Under the pieces are notes generated by a model that made no database searches, was not told the origin of the DNA, and saw only the letters and a program-made list of their open reading frames with translations. Both the position numbers and the translations under genes were made by a program. Below, in pieces: positions 40,663-50,180 of a DNA stretch of 64,000 bases. Numbering within the stretch: position 1 is the stretch's first letter; each line of letters starts with the position of its first letter. Origin of the DNA: Parcubacteria bacterium C7867-008 (GTDB taxonomy: Bacteria > Patescibacteria > Paceibacteria > UBA9973 > UBA2103); the NCBI GenBank assembly GCA_001189215.1, contig LFCR01000004.1, positions 124,001 to 188,000 on the forward strand. The letters are read 5' to 3'.

Positions 40663-41205
40663 GTGAAGGATGCGTTGTATAACACCAAAGAAGGCCGGAC
40701 CCGTCTGCTCGATGAACTGACGGCCATCGGCGCCAAACGTGTCGAACTCGAACGCAAGCGGGGTGAAAATCGTCAGCATACCGGAAGAGGCCATGCTGAT
40801 GATGATGAGTGTGGTGACCTCGATAACCTGCTCATCTCCTGTATCGCCAGACAGGGTGAGATCCAGGACATCTTCAGTGTGACCGGCGGCAATGTTGCTC
40901 CGCCGCCGACCAACACCCTGAGCGTCCAGCTCGGCAGTGTCGTCACGGTGAGGAGGTTTGCCAACGACAGCGACAACAAAGGGGAACTGTACACGTTCCA
41001 ACTCGTTGGACACGGCGAGGGCATGGCGACCGGTAACGGAGCCGGCCTGTCTCCGAAGCTTCCGCTGATCAGCTACACTTGTCCGCAAGGTGAAGCGGTC
41101 CTGCGGAAAGAAGTTGGGGACGAAGTCGTCGTCAACGGAAAAGATCAGGAGATTGTGGCCATACAGCTCCTGAACACCTATCAGGAGCTGCCAATGGCAG
41201 CCTGA
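40663..41205 (+). CDS. GreA/GreB-family protein
   Basis: The product of about 180 residues has a charged N-terminal helical hairpin (KDALYNTKEGRTRLLDELTAIGAKRVELERKR) and a C-terminal FKBP-like Gre domain (VQLGSVVTVRRFAND, PLISYTCPQGEAVLRKEVGDEVVV). Gre factors rescue backtracked RNA polymerase through acidic tip residues. Here the tip region (DDDECGD, about 47-53) is acidic. The GTG at 40663 has a GGGGAG Shine-Dalgarno 7 nt upstream. GC-rich codon use and its own terminator mark it as an autonomous module, perhaps not the housekeeping GreA. Confidence 0.78.
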   Translation: MKDALYNTKEGRTRLLDELTAIGAKRVELERKRGENRQHTGRGHADDDECGDLDNLLISCIARQGEIQDIFSVTGGNVAPPPTNTLSVQLGSVVTVRRFANDSDNKGELYTFQLVGHGEGMATGNGAGLSPKLPLISYTCPQGEAVLRKEVGDEVVVNGKDQEIVAIQLLNTYQELPMAA

Positions 41206-41228
41206 ACCGCCCAGAAGGGCACTATGTG

Positions 41229-41264
41229 CGCCGCAGATTCGTTGGGGATCTGCGGCGTTCACTT
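41229..41264 (+). terminator. terminator of the GreA-like gene
   Basis: CGCCGCAGAT pairs perfectly with ATCTGCGGCG, followed by TTCACTTTTT. Confidence 0.9.
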
Positions 41265-41304
41265 TTTACTCCATTCTTTATATAGCCTGTGCTATCGTAG
41301 ATTC

Positions 41305-42258
41305 ATGAACGAAGACAAGCCCGTCCTCCTCTCAGGCATAAAGCCCACGGGAGAGATCCATATTGGTAACTATTTTGGTGCAATTAAACAGTTCGTTGAA
41401 CTCTTGAATGATGATTCTCGTCAGGGCTTCGTCTTTATCGCGGATTATCACGCACTTAACTTCATACAGGATGCTTCTGAAATGAAGCGTCTCACACGAG
41501 ATCTTGCACGTGCATACATTGCGTGTGGTCTAGACCCTGAGAAGGTAGTGTTGTTTAAACAATCTGATGTATCTGCGCACACAGAACTTGCATGGATCTT
41601 CGATACCATCACTACCATGCCGTATCTCATGCGTGCACATGCATTTAAAGACGCTGAAGCAAAGAATAAAGAAATCGTTGTTGGCACCTTCAACTACCCA
41701 ATGCTTATGGCAGCAGACATTCTTCTATACGATGCATCGGTGGTACCGGTAGGGCAGGATCAGAAGCAGCATATTGAGTACGCACGTGATACTGCAGAGA
41801 AGTTCAATCGTATCTTTGGTGAGACATTTAGACTCCCTGAACCGCATATTCTTTCCGACGTTGCGGTAGTACCTGGTACTGATGGTCGCAAGATGAGTAA
41901 GAGTTATGGGAACACCATTCCGCTCTTTGCTTCTCGTGAACAACTTGCCGACTGCGTCATGGGTATTGTTACAGACTCCGGCAATGATCGCCCTGAGAAC
42001 GTATATGCCATTCATCGCCTCATTAAGACCGAGGAGGAACTCGCTCCTGTATACGAAGAACACAAAGGGAAGTACAAGGCATTGAAGGAAGCACTTATCG
42101 ATGATCTTGATGCGTTCATTGCGCCTATGCGTGACCGTTTTGAATCTCTAACAAACGATACAGAGATAGACGAGATCCTTGAAAAGGGTGCTCAGGTTGC
42201 GCGCAGCCACAGTGAGCATAAGATGGACACAGTCCGTCGAGCAATCGGCGTCCGTTAG
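41305..42258 (+). CDS. trpS: tryptophanyl-tRNA synthetase
   Basis: The 317-residue class I enzyme has the HIGH variant HIGN (GIKPTGEIHIGNYFGA), GQDQKQH and the KMSKS loop GRKMSKSYGN. An extended -10 TGCTATCGT (hexamer 41293-41298) ends 6 nt before the ATG, so the mRNA is probably leaderless. Confidence 0.96.
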   Translation: MNEDKPVLLSGIKPTGEIHIGNYFGAIKQFVELLNDDSRQGFVFIADYHALNFIQDASEMKRLTRDLARAYIACGLDPEKVVLFKQSDVSAHTELAWIFDTITTMPYLMRAHAFKDAEAKNKEIVVGTFNYPMLMAADILLYDASVVPVGQDQKQHIEYARDTAEKFNRIFGETFRLPEPHILSDVAVVPGTDGRKMSKSYGNTIPLFASREQLADCVMGIVTDSGNDRPENVYAIHRLIKTEEELAPVYEEHKGKYKALKEALIDDLDAFIAPMRDRFESLTNDTEIDEILEKGAQVARSHSEHKMDTVRRAIGVR

Positions 42259-42271
42259 AAGGAGGTCTTTC

Positions 42272-42493
42272 GTGCCCCAAGAAACATTCACCGGTGAAGA
42301 CCGGTACAAGCAGCTGGAGCGGTGGCGTGCCGTGATGGCAACGCGATCTGAAAAGTTCGCCATCCTCGAACACCGCAACAAAGCGGGGACAAGTGATGCT
42401 GAACCGACGGTAACCGTCGACTACTTCTTCCCTGAAGATGCCCCTGTCTCAGACATGCCCTGTCCCACGTGCGGTGGGAGACCCGAAGCCTAG
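42272..42493 (+). CDS. small zinc-knuckle-like protein
   Basis: The 73-residue protein starts at a GTG with a textbook AAGGAGGT Shine-Dalgarno 5 nt upstream, 13 nt after trpS. It has a charged helical N-terminus and ends in CPTCGGRPEA, a single CxxC knuckle that could bind zinc as a dimer. No family is recognised. It depends on read-through from trpS for transcription. Confidence 0.65.
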   Translation: MPQETFTGEDRYKQLERWRAVMATRSEKFAILEHRNKAGTSDAEPTVTVDYFFPEDAPVSDMPCPTCGGRPEA

Positions 42494-42512
42494 CGGTTTC
42501 GGGTCTTACTTT
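42481..42512 (+). terminator. terminator overlapping the end of the 42272 gene
   Basis: ACCCGAAGCC pairs with GGTTTCGGGT, followed by CTTACTTTT. Confidence 0.75.
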
Positions 42513-42533
42513 TACATGCTATTTTAGGAATAT

Positions 42534-43865
42534 ATGGAACGAACGCTCATAGGAGAGCTTAGTAGCTCGGCAGGAGAAACAGTCACTATCCAGGGATCGG
42601 TAGATGTGCGCCGCGATCAGGGTAAGCTCGTATTCTTTGATTTCAGAGATCGCACTGGTTCAGTACAGGGAGTGGTCCTTCCTGGGGATGAGGCACTCAT
42701 GGAGATCGCTAAGTCGGTACGTAACGAGTTCATCGTTAGTGTTGATGGAATTGTTAACAAGCGTCCAGAAAAGAATATTCAAACAGACAAGCAAAATGGA
42801 GACATCGAGCTTGAAATCAAAGGCATCACGGTACTTGCTGCTGCAGAAGTACTTCCGTTTGAGCTAGACACGGAACTTAATCTCGATACCTATCTCGACT
42901 ATCTCCCTCTTACTCTTCGCACCAAGCGCGCTCGCGCTATCTTCAAAGTGCAGTCTGAGATTGCCCGTGCATACCGTGCATTCCTCAATAGCGAAGGATT
43001 CACAGAATTCCAGGCACCAAAACTTATTGGTGATGATGCAGAGGGAAGCGGTGAAGTATTTGAAGTTCCATACTTCTATGGAAAGACAGCACACCTCGCA
43101 ACAAGTCCCCAGCTCTATAAGCAGATTATGGTGGGTGCCCTTGAACGAGTATTTAGCATCGGTATTGTATTTCGTGCAGAGAAGCACAGCACCGCTCGCC
43201 ACCTAAACGAATACACGTCGATGGATGTGGAGATGGGATACATCACTGATCATCGAGATGTGATGAAGATGGAGAATCGTCTCATGCAGTTTATCGCTGC
43301 TGAACTTACGAAGACCTGTGCAGCAGAGTTCGCTCTTCTTGAAGCAGAAGTGCCTGTGGTTCCAGATGAAATTCCTTCTATGAAACTCCGTGCAGCACAG
43401 GAGCTTATCTTCAAAGAAACTGGGAAGGATAATCGCAATGAACCTGATTTAGAGCCTGAAGATGAACGTTGGCTCTGCGAATGGTCTAAGAAGGAGCATG
43501 ATTCTGATTTCGTGTTTGTTACGCACTACCCAGTATCCAAGCGCCCAATGTATACGATGGAAGACGAGGCGGATCCTGGCTTCACTAATGGCTTCGACCT
43601 ACTCTTCCGTGGTGTTGAAATCACCACCGGTGGTCAACGTCGCCATGAGTACCAGAACCTCGTAGACGGTATCAAGATGAAGGGTCTTGATCCTGAAAAA
43701 TTCTCGTACTATCTCCAAGCTTTCAAGTACGGCATTCCTCCGCACGGCGGATGGGGTATGGGTCTTGAACGTCTTACCGCTAAATTCCTTGGTCTTGCTA
43801 ACGTAAAGGAAGCAACACTCTTCCCTCGTGACATTAACCGCATCGACACTCTACTTTCCGAATAA
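42534..43865 (+). CDS. aspS: aspartyl-tRNA synthetase, archaeal-type length
   Basis: The 443-residue class II enzyme has an N-terminal OB anticodon-binding domain (GSVDVRRDQGKLVFFDFRDRTG) and catalytic motifs 2 (FRAEKHSTARHLNEYTSMDVEM) and 3 (GGWGMGLERLTAKFLGL). It lacks the bacterial GAD insertion, so it is of the archaeal/non-discriminating type. If it also charges tRNA-Asn, a GatCAB amidotransferase is needed elsewhere. TATTTT (42520-42525) ends 8 nt before the ATG. Confidence 0.93.
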   Translation: MERTLIGELSSSAGETVTIQGSVDVRRDQGKLVFFDFRDRTGSVQGVVLPGDEALMEIAKSVRNEFIVSVDGIVNKRPEKNIQTDKQNGDIELEIKGITVLAAAEVLPFELDTELNLDTYLDYLPLTLRTKRARAIFKVQSEIARAYRAFLNSEGFTEFQAPKLIGDDAEGSGEVFEVPYFYGKTAHLATSPQLYKQIMVGALERVFSIGIVFRAEKHSTARHLNEYTSMDVEMGYITDHRDVMKMENRLMQFIAAELTKTCAAEFALLEAEVPVVPDEIPSMKLRAAQELIFKETGKDNRNEPDLEPEDERWLCEWSKKEHDSDFVFVTHYPVSKRPMYTMEDEADPGFTNGFDLLFRGVEITTGGQRRHEYQNLVDGIKMKGLDPEKFSYYLQAFKYGIPPHGGWGMGLERLTAKFLGLANVKEATLFPRDINRIDTLLSE

Positions 43866-43868
43866 CAT

Positions 43869-45290
43869 ATGAAACTCGTCTTCTCAAAGAAATCAATAGA
43901 CGGAGCTCCTAAAACACATATTCGCATTCGTCTTACAGAAGAAGCACGTGGCACTAAATGTCTCGTGCGCGAAGGAGACCTAACTATTCTTGAGATTGGT
44001 GCAGGTAAGGGAAGTGAGATGGATCTGCACAAGTTTGTGACACTGTGTCGTGCGATTGTGAACGGAGCAAAACAGCAGAAAGCAAAGAAGATTGTTCTTC
44101 AGTTCGATCGAACGCCAGAACTATTTAAGAATCTTCACCACCTCACACCAGAACAGATCTCGCAGATCGCTGCAGAGAACTTTGAGATGGCTAACTTTGA
44201 GTTCCGTACTTTCAAAACAAAACCAAAAGAAGGATGGAGCGATATTGAAGAGATTCTGTTGTGTGGAAAGTCTTCACCTTCGATCGAAGCTGCTGCAAAG
44301 CGTGGTCAGGTAATAGGCCAGGAAGTAAATGGATGTCGTGCACTCTCAAACACACCCGGAGGTAGCATGACTCCTCGTGGACTCGCTAAGGCAGCGAAAC
44401 AAGCCGTAACGGATCTTCCGGTAACCGTTCAGACCATGGGACGCGCTGAAATTGAAAAGTTGGGTATGGGACTACTTGCAGGAGTGGGTGCGGGTTCAAA
44501 CAATGAGCCAACCTTTACTGTCATGACATACAAGGGAGGTGCTGCATCTGCTAAGCCAATAGTTCTTGCAGGTAAGGGTATTACGTTTGATTCAGGAGGT
44601 CTCAATCTCAAATCTTCAGGAGGTATATATGAAATGCACATGGATATGTCTGGTGCTGCATCAGTTATCCATACCGTTGCACTCGCAGCAAAACTTAAGC
44701 TGAAGAAGAACGTCATTGGTCTTATTCCTGCCGCGGAGAATATGCTTGGAGCGAATGCAACACGCCCAGGTGATATTCATACGTCACTCTCGGGAAAGAC
44801 CGTGGAGGTTACCAACACTGATGCAGAAGGACGTCTGATACTGGCTGATGCGATCACGTATGCAAAGAGACTTAAGCCAGCAATTGTAATTGACGTTGCA
44901 ACCCTTACGGGTGCCGTGATGGGAGCTCTTGGGCTTTATGCCAGTGGTGTTATGACACGGGATGACAAATTGAGTGATCAATTTAGAAAGCTTGGGGAAG
45001 TAAGTGGAGACTACGTGTGGCCACTACCACTGTGGGATGAATACGAGGCATGCGTTAAAGGGACGTTTGGTGACCTGCAAAATGTTGAGCTGGGTGGAAC
45101 TGGACGATACGGTGGTGCAACAACTGCAGGTATGTTTCTGTGGCAGTTTGCAAAAGAACTTGATTGTCCGTGGGTGCATCTCGACATTGCATCTCGCATG
45201 ACGAGTGCTCCAGGAGATGAGTTAGCCAAGGGAGCTGCTGGTGCTCCGGTCCGTCTCCTCATATCATTTATTGATACATGGAACCCGTAA
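43869..45290 (+). CDS. pepA: leucyl aminopeptidase, M17 family
   Basis: The 473-residue protein has an N-terminal macro-like domain and the M17 catalytic domain with metal motifs KGITFDSGGLNLKS and NTDAEGRLILADA. It releases N-terminal residues from peptides in the cytoplasm. It starts 3 nt after aspS and overlaps scpA by 13 nt. Confidence 0.94.
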   Translation: MKLVFSKKSIDGAPKTHIRIRLTEEARGTKCLVREGDLTILEIGAGKGSEMDLHKFVTLCRAIVNGAKQQKAKKIVLQFDRTPELFKNLHHLTPEQISQIAAENFEMANFEFRTFKTKPKEGWSDIEEILLCGKSSPSIEAAAKRGQVIGQEVNGCRALSNTPGGSMTPRGLAKAAKQAVTDLPVTVQTMGRAEIEKLGMGLLAGVGAGSNNEPTFTVMTYKGGAASAKPIVLAGKGITFDSGGLNLKSSGGIYEMHMDMSGAASVIHTVALAAKLKLKKNVIGLIPAAENMLGANATRPGDIHTSLSGKTVEVTNTDAEGRLILADAITYAKRLKPAIVIDVATLTGAVMGALGLYASGVMTRDDKLSDQFRKLGEVSGDYVWPLPLWDEYEACVKGTFGDLQNVELGGTGRYGGATTAGMFLWQFAKELDCPWVHLDIASRMTSAPGDELAKGAAGAPVRLLISFIDTWNP

Positions 45291-46018
45291 CGGATGTTCG
45301 TGCACCGTTCACCATTCAAGCTAGTGGTCATGAAGGACCTCTGGAGTTGATCCTTGAACTTATTGAGAAGCGTAAGCTGCAGGTGAATGAACTCTCACTT
45401 TCACAAGTCACGGATGACTTCATTACGTATGTCCGCTCCCATGAAGCATTCCCCATGGAGGACGCTTCAAACTTCATTGGTGTTGCAGCAACCTTACTCC
45501 TGATAAAGTCTCGTTCACTCATTCCTGAACTCGAGCTTTCGACTGACGAAGAACAAGATGTAGATGACCTTAAACGTCGTCTTGAGCAGTACGAAAAAGC
45601 CCGTGAGGCATCTCGTGTACTTGGCCAACTATTTGGTAGAAACGTGATGGTCTCTGCAGGGGATCGTGTGCCTGAAGTTATGTTTGCTCCAAGCCGTGAC
45701 CTCACCCTTGAGGCGCTGCAGGTGGCACTTGGCAACGCACTCAATGCACTTGAGAAAGAAGAGAAGCTACCCGAAGTACGCGTAAAACCAACTATCTCAC
45801 TTGAAGACATGATGGATAGTCTGAAGCGCCGTGTTGAACATGCGATGACCATGTCTTTCAAAGAGTTCACGGGAGACAAAGCAGAACGTGTAGAGATGAT
45901 CGTTTCATTCCTTGCACTACTTGAACTCGTGAAGCAGGGTCATGTTGAAACAGAACAGTTTGGCACCTTTGGGGACATTCGTATCACTAATACCAGTTCA
46001 AACGTACCGCGGTATTAA
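45278..46018 (+). CDS. scpA: segregation and condensation protein A
   Basis: The 246-residue kleisin has the N-terminal SMC-neck-binding region (GPLELILELIEKRKLQVNELSLSQVTDDF) and a C-terminal winged helix (VSFLALLELVKQGHVETEQ). It bridges the SMC ATPase dimer with ScpB (46442). Confidence 0.94.
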   Translation: MEPVTDVRAPFTIQASGHEGPLELILELIEKRKLQVNELSLSQVTDDFITYVRSHEAFPMEDASNFIGVAATLLLIKSRSLIPELELSTDEEQDVDDLKRRLEQYEKAREASRVLGQLFGRNVMVSAGDRVPEVMFAPSRDLTLEALQVALGNALNALEKEEKLPEVRVKPTISLEDMMDSLKRRVEHAMTMSFKEFTGDKAERVEMIVSFLALLELVKQGHVETEQFGTFGDIRITNTSSNVPRY

Positions 46019-46023
46019 ATGAA

Positions 46024-46055
46024 GGTCCCGGAACTCACCGAGTTCCGGGCCTACT
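46024..46055. terminator. bidirectional terminator
   Basis: CCCGGAACTC pairs with GAGTTCCGGG, between scpA and the convergent secreted-protein gene. Confidence 0.78.
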
Positions 46056-46065
46056 CCTCACATTG

Positions 46066-46314
46066 TTAGTGAGGCTTCTTAGTGATATCGGATGAAGCGG
46101 TTACTCCAGACCCAAGTTCATACACTTTCCAGCACACCACTTCTGGTTTTTCCGGGACCAGGCGCTGTGTGGAACACACAATGCCTTTGGGTGGATTTGT
46201 GGCGTCGATGACCTCCGCGTGAGGATCATCGAGACGAATGGACACCACCCGCCCTAGGCTTGGTGGGGTCACCACCGTAGCAGCTAGTGCAGCGGCGAGA
46301 AGGAACTGATACAT
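46066..46314 (-). CDS. small secreted protein
   Basis: The 82-residue protein starts with a hydrophobic signal segment (MYQFLLAAALAATVVTPPSLG) and has two Cys in the mature part (VCST, VVCW), probably disulfide-linked. An AAGAGGTT Shine-Dalgarno and a TTGAAA-16-TATAGT promoter are seen on the minus strand. Autonomous module of unknown function. Confidence 0.62.
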   Translation of the reverse strand: MYQFLLAAALAATVVTPPSLGRVVSIRLDDPHAEVIDATNPPKGIVCSTQRLVPEKPEVVCWKVYELGSGVTASSDITKKPH

Positions 46315-46441
46315 GATTGAACCTCTTGGATGACTTGCTGCACTATACGTGTATACCGTGATATTTCAATGAACACAGACTGGACATTCCCCCAAAATAT
46401 AGCTTTCCAGTAGGTACCGAGTGCGGTATTCTAAGCTCTAT

Positions 46442-46993
46442 ATGGCGCTTTCCCCTGCAGCCACTCTGGAGGCCGTACTATTTGCGTCCGGTGAGTCCAT
46501 GAGTAAACAACGTCTAGCAGGCATGCTAGGTGTTTCTCACGATCTCCTTGAGGCAGGTCTTGCCGAGCTCACCAAAAACCTCCACGGCAGGGGTCTTGCG
46601 CTGATTGATTCTGGAGACGAGGTGGAGCTACGCACCGCTCCTGAAGCAGCAGATATCATTCGCAAGCTTCGTGAGAGTGAACTATCCCGAGATCTTGGTA
46701 AGGCAGGGTTGGAGGCACTGGCACTTATTTTGTATAAAGGTGGAGCAACACGAAGTGAAGTGGATTGGGTACGTGGCGTAAATTCAACAGCTGCTATTCG
46801 ATCACTTCTCATGCGTGGACTCATTGAACGCTGTGAAGATACGAGTGATCGTCGTCGTGCACGATACACTGCAACCGTTGATGCGCTCGCACATCTCGGT
46901 ATTCGTACCAAGGAAGAGCTCCCTCAGTTTGAAGAGATGCAGGCTGCCTTTGCAACGCATGAAGCTGCTCACGTTACGGAAGAGAACTCATGA
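46442..46993 (+). CDS. scpB: segregation and condensation protein B
   Basis: The 183-residue protein has two winged-helix domains typical of ScpB (ATLEAVLFASGESMSKQRLAGMLGV; GLEALALILYKGGATRSEVDWVRGVNS). A TATTCT box ends 9 nt before the ATG. It overlaps the next gene by 4 nt (ATGA). Confidence 0.93.
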   Translation: MALSPAATLEAVLFASGESMSKQRLAGMLGVSHDLLEAGLAELTKNLHGRGLALIDSGDEVELRTAPEAADIIRKLRESELSRDLGKAGLEALALILYKGGATRSEVDWVRGVNSTAAIRSLLMRGLIERCEDTSDRRRARYTATVDALAHLGIRTKEELPQFEEMQAAFATHEAAHVTEENS

Positions 46994-47952
46994 ACCCGAA
47001 CGAAACATCATTCCTCAAAAAGCATGGTGACCTCTTACAATCCGGAGGCGTGTTGCTCGTAGGGTCGGTGTTGCTATCAGGTGCTGCATTCGCCGCACTT
47101 TCGTCATTTGATGTAGTACCTGAAGAAGTACAGACGGCTATTGCCATTAATGCAATTCCCGCACCTAACGCATATGAGAACATTCGTCTCATTGGTGAAT
47201 CTGCCATTGTGTATGACCTCGTAACAGGCGAGACGCTGTATGCACAGGACGCAGATCGCGCACTTCCGCTTGCTTCTATTACCAAACTTCTCACCATGTA
47301 TGCCGCTACCGGTACCCTTCAGGATGCTTCACCGGTTTCCATAACTCCAGAAGCTCTTGCTCAAGAGGGTGAAAGCGGATTTACAGAAGGTGAGACGTTT
47401 GCCTTCAAAGACCTTGCACGCCTTACACTCGTTGCATCTTCTAATGACGGTGCTGCGGCAATTGCAGACGCTGCAGCGATAAGTAAGAACATGGATGATG
47501 CTGAGCTCCTTCAAAGGGCAGCAGCTCTCGCAGGACTAAGTCACACACGTGCAGAGAATGCTACTGGTCTAGATATAAGCACCACCGAAGCAGGTGCATA
47601 CGGTTCAGCACGTGATGTTGCTACTCTTGCCGGGAAGTTGCTCGCAAAAGCACCAGCGATAGCCGGTAGTACCGTTGCACGATCTATTACCGTTCGCTCA
47701 CAAGACGGTACCGTACACACCCTTCCTAATACCAACCAAGATGTAGTGCATGTGTCAGGTATCTTACTTTCAAAGACAGGGTACACCGATCTGGCAGGTG
47801 GCAATCTTGTCGTGATTTATGATGCGGGATTCGGACATCCGGTGGCCGTTGTAGTACTTGGCTCAAGCAAACAAGGTCGATTCATTGATGTAGAGAATCT
47901 GATACGCGCTACGGGGGCGCACTTTGCAGGCGTAAGCGATAGTTCTATCTAA
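46990..47952 (+). CDS. D-alanyl-D-alanine carboxypeptidase-like protein (S11)
   Basis: The 320-residue protein has an N-terminal membrane segment (about 19-38) and a penicillin-binding S11 domain with all three motifs: SITK (Ser96-Lys99), SSN (150-152) and KTG (262-264). It should trim pentapeptide side chains outside the membrane. It opens the cell-wall part of this cluster. Confidence 0.92.
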   Translation: MNPNETSFLKKHGDLLQSGGVLLVGSVLLSGAAFAALSSFDVVPEEVQTAIAINAIPAPNAYENIRLIGESAIVYDLVTGETLYAQDADRALPLASITKLLTMYAATGTLQDASPVSITPEALAQEGESGFTEGETFAFKDLARLTLVASSNDGAAAIADAAAISKNMDDAELLQRAAALAGLSHTRAENATGLDISTTEAGAYGSARDVATLAGKLLAKAPAIAGSTVARSITVRSQDGTVHTLPNTNQDVVHVSGILLSKTGYTDLAGGNLVVIYDAGFGHPVAVVVLGSSKQGRFIDVENLIRATGAHFAGVSDSSI

Positions 47953-47953
47953 T

Positions 47954-49018
47954 ATGATTATCTTCGACGCAGCCCGTGTACTCATCCCATTTGTCATCTC
48001 GTTCGCCGTAGGTATAGCGGCAGCACCCCTTCTTACGCACTATCTATATAAGTACAAGGCGTGGAAGAAGAAAGGGGGGAAAGGGAAGGGTATGGGAGAT
48101 GATACCGGCACTCCACTCTTTGATGGTCTCCATAAAGAACGGGAAGTCTCAACACCACGCATGGGTGGCATCTTGGTCTGGGGAACGGTGCTCGCAACCG
48201 TACTTGGCCTTGCCATTCTTGGGTGGCTCGTACCTGAACCATTTGCTGCATTAGACTTTGTTAATCGTGGACAGACCTGGCTACCACTCTTTGCCCTTAT
48301 CGTAGGAGGTCTTGCCGGTCTTGCTGATGATGTTCTTGAGGTAACAAAGAGTGCTGGAGGTCTTTCCCTTAAGTGGCGTCTCCTTATTGTTGCGACCTTT
48401 GGTCTCTTTGCTGGTTGGTGGTTCTACGCAAAGCTCGGTGTATCTGCAGTTGGTCTGCCGTTCGTTGGTGCGATACCGCTTGGTCTCTTCTTTATTCCAT
48501 TCTTCGTGATAGTGGTACTCGCTATTTATGCGAGTGGTGTGATTGATGGTATTGATGGCCTGGCTGGAGGCATCTTTGCCATTATCTTTATGGCGTATGC
48601 TGCTATCGCCTTTGCACAGAACCAGGTAGCACTTGCGGCACTTGCTGCCAGTATCTCTGGGGCAACCTTTGCCTTCCTTTGGTTTAATATTCCGCCTGCT
48701 CGCTTCTATCTTTCAGAGACCGGTAGCATGGCACTCACTATGACCCTTGCCGTTATAGCGTTCTCGGCAGACGTACTTGGTGATGGTGTTGGTGTTGCCG
48801 TGCTACCAATCATTGCCTTTCCTCTTTTCATAACCGTGGTAACAAGCATGCTTCAGGTATTCTTCAAGAAAGTATTCAAACGAAAGCTTTTCCACATTGC
48901 ACCTATTCATCATCACTTTGAAGTTCTTGGGTGGCCTGCGTATAAGGTGACGATGCGATATTGGGTTATTACCATTATCGCGAGTATATTTGGTATTGCT
49001 ATCGCATTACTTAAGTAG
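47954..49018 (+). CDS. mraY: phospho-N-acetylmuramoyl-pentapeptide transferase
   Basis: The 354-residue polytopic membrane enzyme makes lipid I. The family motifs TPRMGG, LADDVLEVTK, VIDGIDGLAGG and the cytoplasmic HHHFEVLGW loop are present. Length is normal. Confidence 0.95.
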   Translation: MIIFDAARVLIPFVISFAVGIAAAPLLTHYLYKYKAWKKKGGKGKGMGDDTGTPLFDGLHKEREVSTPRMGGILVWGTVLATVLGLAILGWLVPEPFAALDFVNRGQTWLPLFALIVGGLAGLADDVLEVTKSAGGLSLKWRLLIVATFGLFAGWWFYAKLGVSAVGLPFVGAIPLGLFFIPFFVIVVLAIYASGVIDGIDGLAGGIFAIIFMAYAAIAFAQNQVALAALAASISGATFAFLWFNIPPARFYLSETGSMALTMTLAVIAFSADVLGDGVGVAVLPIIAFPLFITVVTSMLQVFFKKVFKRKLFHIAPIHHHFEVLGWPAYKVTMRYWVITIIASIFGIAIALLK

Positions 49019-49056
49019 GGGATAGGGATGTTCGCACAAATGCTACAGTAGGTAGC

Positions 49057-50178
49057 ATGAAAGCACTGCGCTTTAGTCTTTCTGGTGATCGTATCTTCGC
49101 CAGCATTGTTTTGATACTCGTTGTTACGGGTATCGCTATCTTTGCCAGTGCTGCTCTCGGTCTCCTTGCTCGTGCGGGTGCCACTCCAGGCAAACTAGCG
49201 GTCACTCAGATTCTTCTTGGTTTAATACCAGGCATCATTGCACTACTTGGTCTGCGATTTGTACCACCCAAGATGCTCTTGAAGCTCGTGGTGCCCGTGT
49301 ATGTGCTCACCATTATCCTGACGCTCCTTACCTTTACACCGCTCGGTGTAACGATTAACGGTGCGCGTCGCTGGATTGAACTTGGATTCACTACGGTACA
49401 ACCGGGGGAATTCCTTAAAGTATCGGTAATCCTCATGATGGCGGTATACCTTGCTCATGCAAAACAGAAGATCACTGAATATAAACATGGACTCATTCCA
49501 TTTGCTGCGATCGTGGGTATACCAAGTGCGATACTTCTTCTTCAGCCAAACACCTCTACGGTTCTTATTATCGGCGCTGCCTGTGCGGTAATGTATTTCC
49601 TTGCTGGAGCTCCCTGGAGAGACTTTGCCATTATTGCAGCCTGCAGTATTGCTGCGCTAACGGCTCTTGTATTCATGCGCCCCTATCTCATGAACCGTGT
49701 TATGACATTCATGCATCCTGCACATAATGCACACACCAGTGGATACCAGATCCAACAGTCTCTTATTGCTATTGGTTCAGGTGGACTACTGGGTAGAGGG
49801 TTTGGACAGAGTGTTCAGAAGTTTAACTACCTACCTGAACCCGTGGGTGACTCAATATTCGCCGTCTTTGGCGAAGAGTTTGGATTCCTTGGTACCGTGT
49901 TACTCATTCTATTGTTCGTTGCCTTTGCTATGCGTGGACTCATGATTGCAGCTGAAGCCTCGACACAGTTTGGTGCACTTGCGGTTACTGGCCTTACCCT
50001 CCTCATAACCTTCTCTGCATTCCTTAACATTGGCGCCATGTTGAGTATCTTGCCCCTAACCGGTCTACCATTGCCGTTTATTAGTCATGGTGGAACGGCA
50101 CTTATGTCTGCACTAGCATCGGTGGGTATTATTCTGAACGTGGCTGCGCATCGTACAAAGAAGCGTGCTGCACTATAG
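49057..50178 (+). CDS. rodA: SEDS peptidoglycan polymerase RodA/FtsW
   Basis: The 373-residue protein has about ten membrane helices and the SEDS signatures (GARRWIELG, QPGEFLKVSVI, GLPLPFISHGGTALMSALASVGI). RodA is favoured over FtsW by the MreB/MraY context, but the distinction is tentative. An extended -10 TGCTACAGT ends 7 nt before the ATG. Confidence 0.9.
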   Translation: MKALRFSLSGDRIFASIVLILVVTGIAIFASAALGLLARAGATPGKLAVTQILLGLIPGIIALLGLRFVPPKMLLKLVVPVYVLTIILTLLTFTPLGVTINGARRWIELGFTTVQPGEFLKVSVILMMAVYLAHAKQKITEYKHGLIPFAAIVGIPSAILLLQPNTSTVLIIGAACAVMYFLAGAPWRDFAIIAACSIAALTALVFMRPYLMNRVMTFMHPAHNAHTSGYQIQQSLIAIGSGGLLGRGFGQSVQKFNYLPEPVGDSIFAVFGEEFGFLGTVLLILLFVAFAMRGLMIAAEASTQFGALAVTGLTLLITFSAFLNIGAMLSILPLTGLPLPFISHGGTALMSALASVGIILNVAAHRTKKRAAL

Positions 50179-50180
50179 CT

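Noticed and set aside
40630..41262. 210-codon ORF antisense to the GreA-like gene
   Set aside because: Shadow of a GC-rich gene; the plus-strand frame has the Gre domain, Shine-Dalgarno and terminator.
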